A stretch of DNA of 42,719 nucleotides from an uncultured Desulfobacterium sp. (GTDB lineage: Bacteria; Desulfobacterota; DSM-4660; Desulfatiglandales; Desulfatiglandaceae), in assembly GCA_900258555.1 (NCBI GenBank), contig LT984854.1, forward strand, positions 118,850 through 161,568. The letters are read 5' to 3'. How positions within the stretch are numbered: position 1 is the stretch's first letter; each line of letters starts with the position of its first letter. The notes beneath the pieces were generated by a model. The model saw only the letters and a program-made list of their open reading frames with translations, was not told the DNA's origin and searched no databases. Shown in pieces: positions 42,624 to 42,719 of the stretch. The translations under genes were made by a program, and so were the position numbers.

Positions 42624-42644
42624 CCCTCGACTATAAGTCGAGGG
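42624..42644. repeat. 9-bp hairpin at the end of an IS-like segment
   Basis: CCCTCGACT, a 3-base loop ATA, AGTCGAGGG. It lies between the truncated 5' end of glcD and the coding end at 42648. Such hairpins close the ends of IS200/IS605-type elements, and it might otherwise be a terminator. Confidence 0.5.
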
Positions 42645-42647
42645 GTT

Positions 42648-42719
42648 TTATGAGGGGTCGATTTCAAATCGACTATCATCAGGAATCGGCTCCCCTTCTT
42701 GCTTTTGAAAATATTGCTG
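42648..42719 (-). CDS. C-terminal end of an unidentified protein, perhaps an IS200/IS605-type transposase
   Basis: The last 23 codons of a gene that continues past the window edge; the C-terminus reads QQYFQKQEGEPIPDDSRF and five more residues. The pattern recalls IS-type transposase tails, but 23 residues are too few to be sure. The closeness of the hairpin and the beheaded glcD supports an insertion sequence. Confidence 0.35.
   Translation of the reverse strand, partial: QQYFQKQEGEPIPDDSRFEIDPS

Noticed and set aside
1-42719. CRISPR arrays, rRNA genes and known riboswitches
   Set aside because: No regularly spaced direct repeats, no rRNA-like conserved stretches and no recognisable riboswitch core were seen on either strand.

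Overview
The window looks like part of a chromosome from an anaerobic member of the Desulfobacterota (former Deltaproteobacteria). Pointers are a cytosolic group 3b [NiFe] hydrogenase, a stand-alone molybdopterin oxidoreductase, a LarA/GlcD lactate pair, an EF-G2-type elongation factor, several UspA proteins, and intergenic regions rich in small inverted-repeat elements. No rRNA, tRNA or CRISPR array is visible. The taxonomic call is inference from gene content.

Layout. (1) 1-5.1 kb is an accessory island: a small ORF pair split at a run of ten Gs, a large serine recombinase, an orphan ribbon-helix-helix antitoxin, an MNT nucleotidyltransferase whose HEPN partner is wrecked, and a pentapeptide-repeat protein. 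(2) 5.1-13.5 kb is a redox and signalling block: a SixA-like phosphatase, a relic of a metal-efflux RND pump, and the hydrogenase operon hydB / cNMP-binding protein / hydG / hydD / hydA / maturation protease / LuxR-type response regulator. Small signalling proteins follow (a short ORF, a SAP-like protein, a lone receiver domain). (3) 13.7-19.8 kb holds a zinc alcohol dehydrogenase and a three-gene set: UspA, a 1003-residue protein with a degenerate PHP-like domain and a membrane region, and a second UspA. (4) 20-31 kb is mostly core housekeeping: tatD, maf, a secreted FGE-sulfatase-fold protein, an RNB exoribonuclease, purB, an endonuclease-III-like glycosylase, EF-G and the molybdopterin oxidoreductase. 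(5) 31.3-37.7 kb has a DUF488 protein and a complete tripartite RND efflux operon. (6) 38-42.7 kb has a toxin-antitoxin pair, a larA-type racemase and a glcD-type oxidase whose 5' end abuts what looks like the end of an insertion sequence.

How the genes fit together. The hydrogenase operon encodes all four subunits, the protease that finishes the large subunit, and two potential sensors, so it may be tuned to cell state. The Usp genes, alcohol dehydrogenase and orphan receivers nearby suggest an energy- or redox-stress neighbourhood. LarA and GlcD would turn L-lactate into D-lactate and oxidise it.

Most notable for follow-up: the Usp-PHP/membrane-Usp module; a 150-bp inverted-repeat element present twice, each copy supplying the stop codon of the gene upstream; two further MITE-like elements, one with a clear 8-bp target duplication; and several toxin-antitoxin loci that have lost the toxin half.
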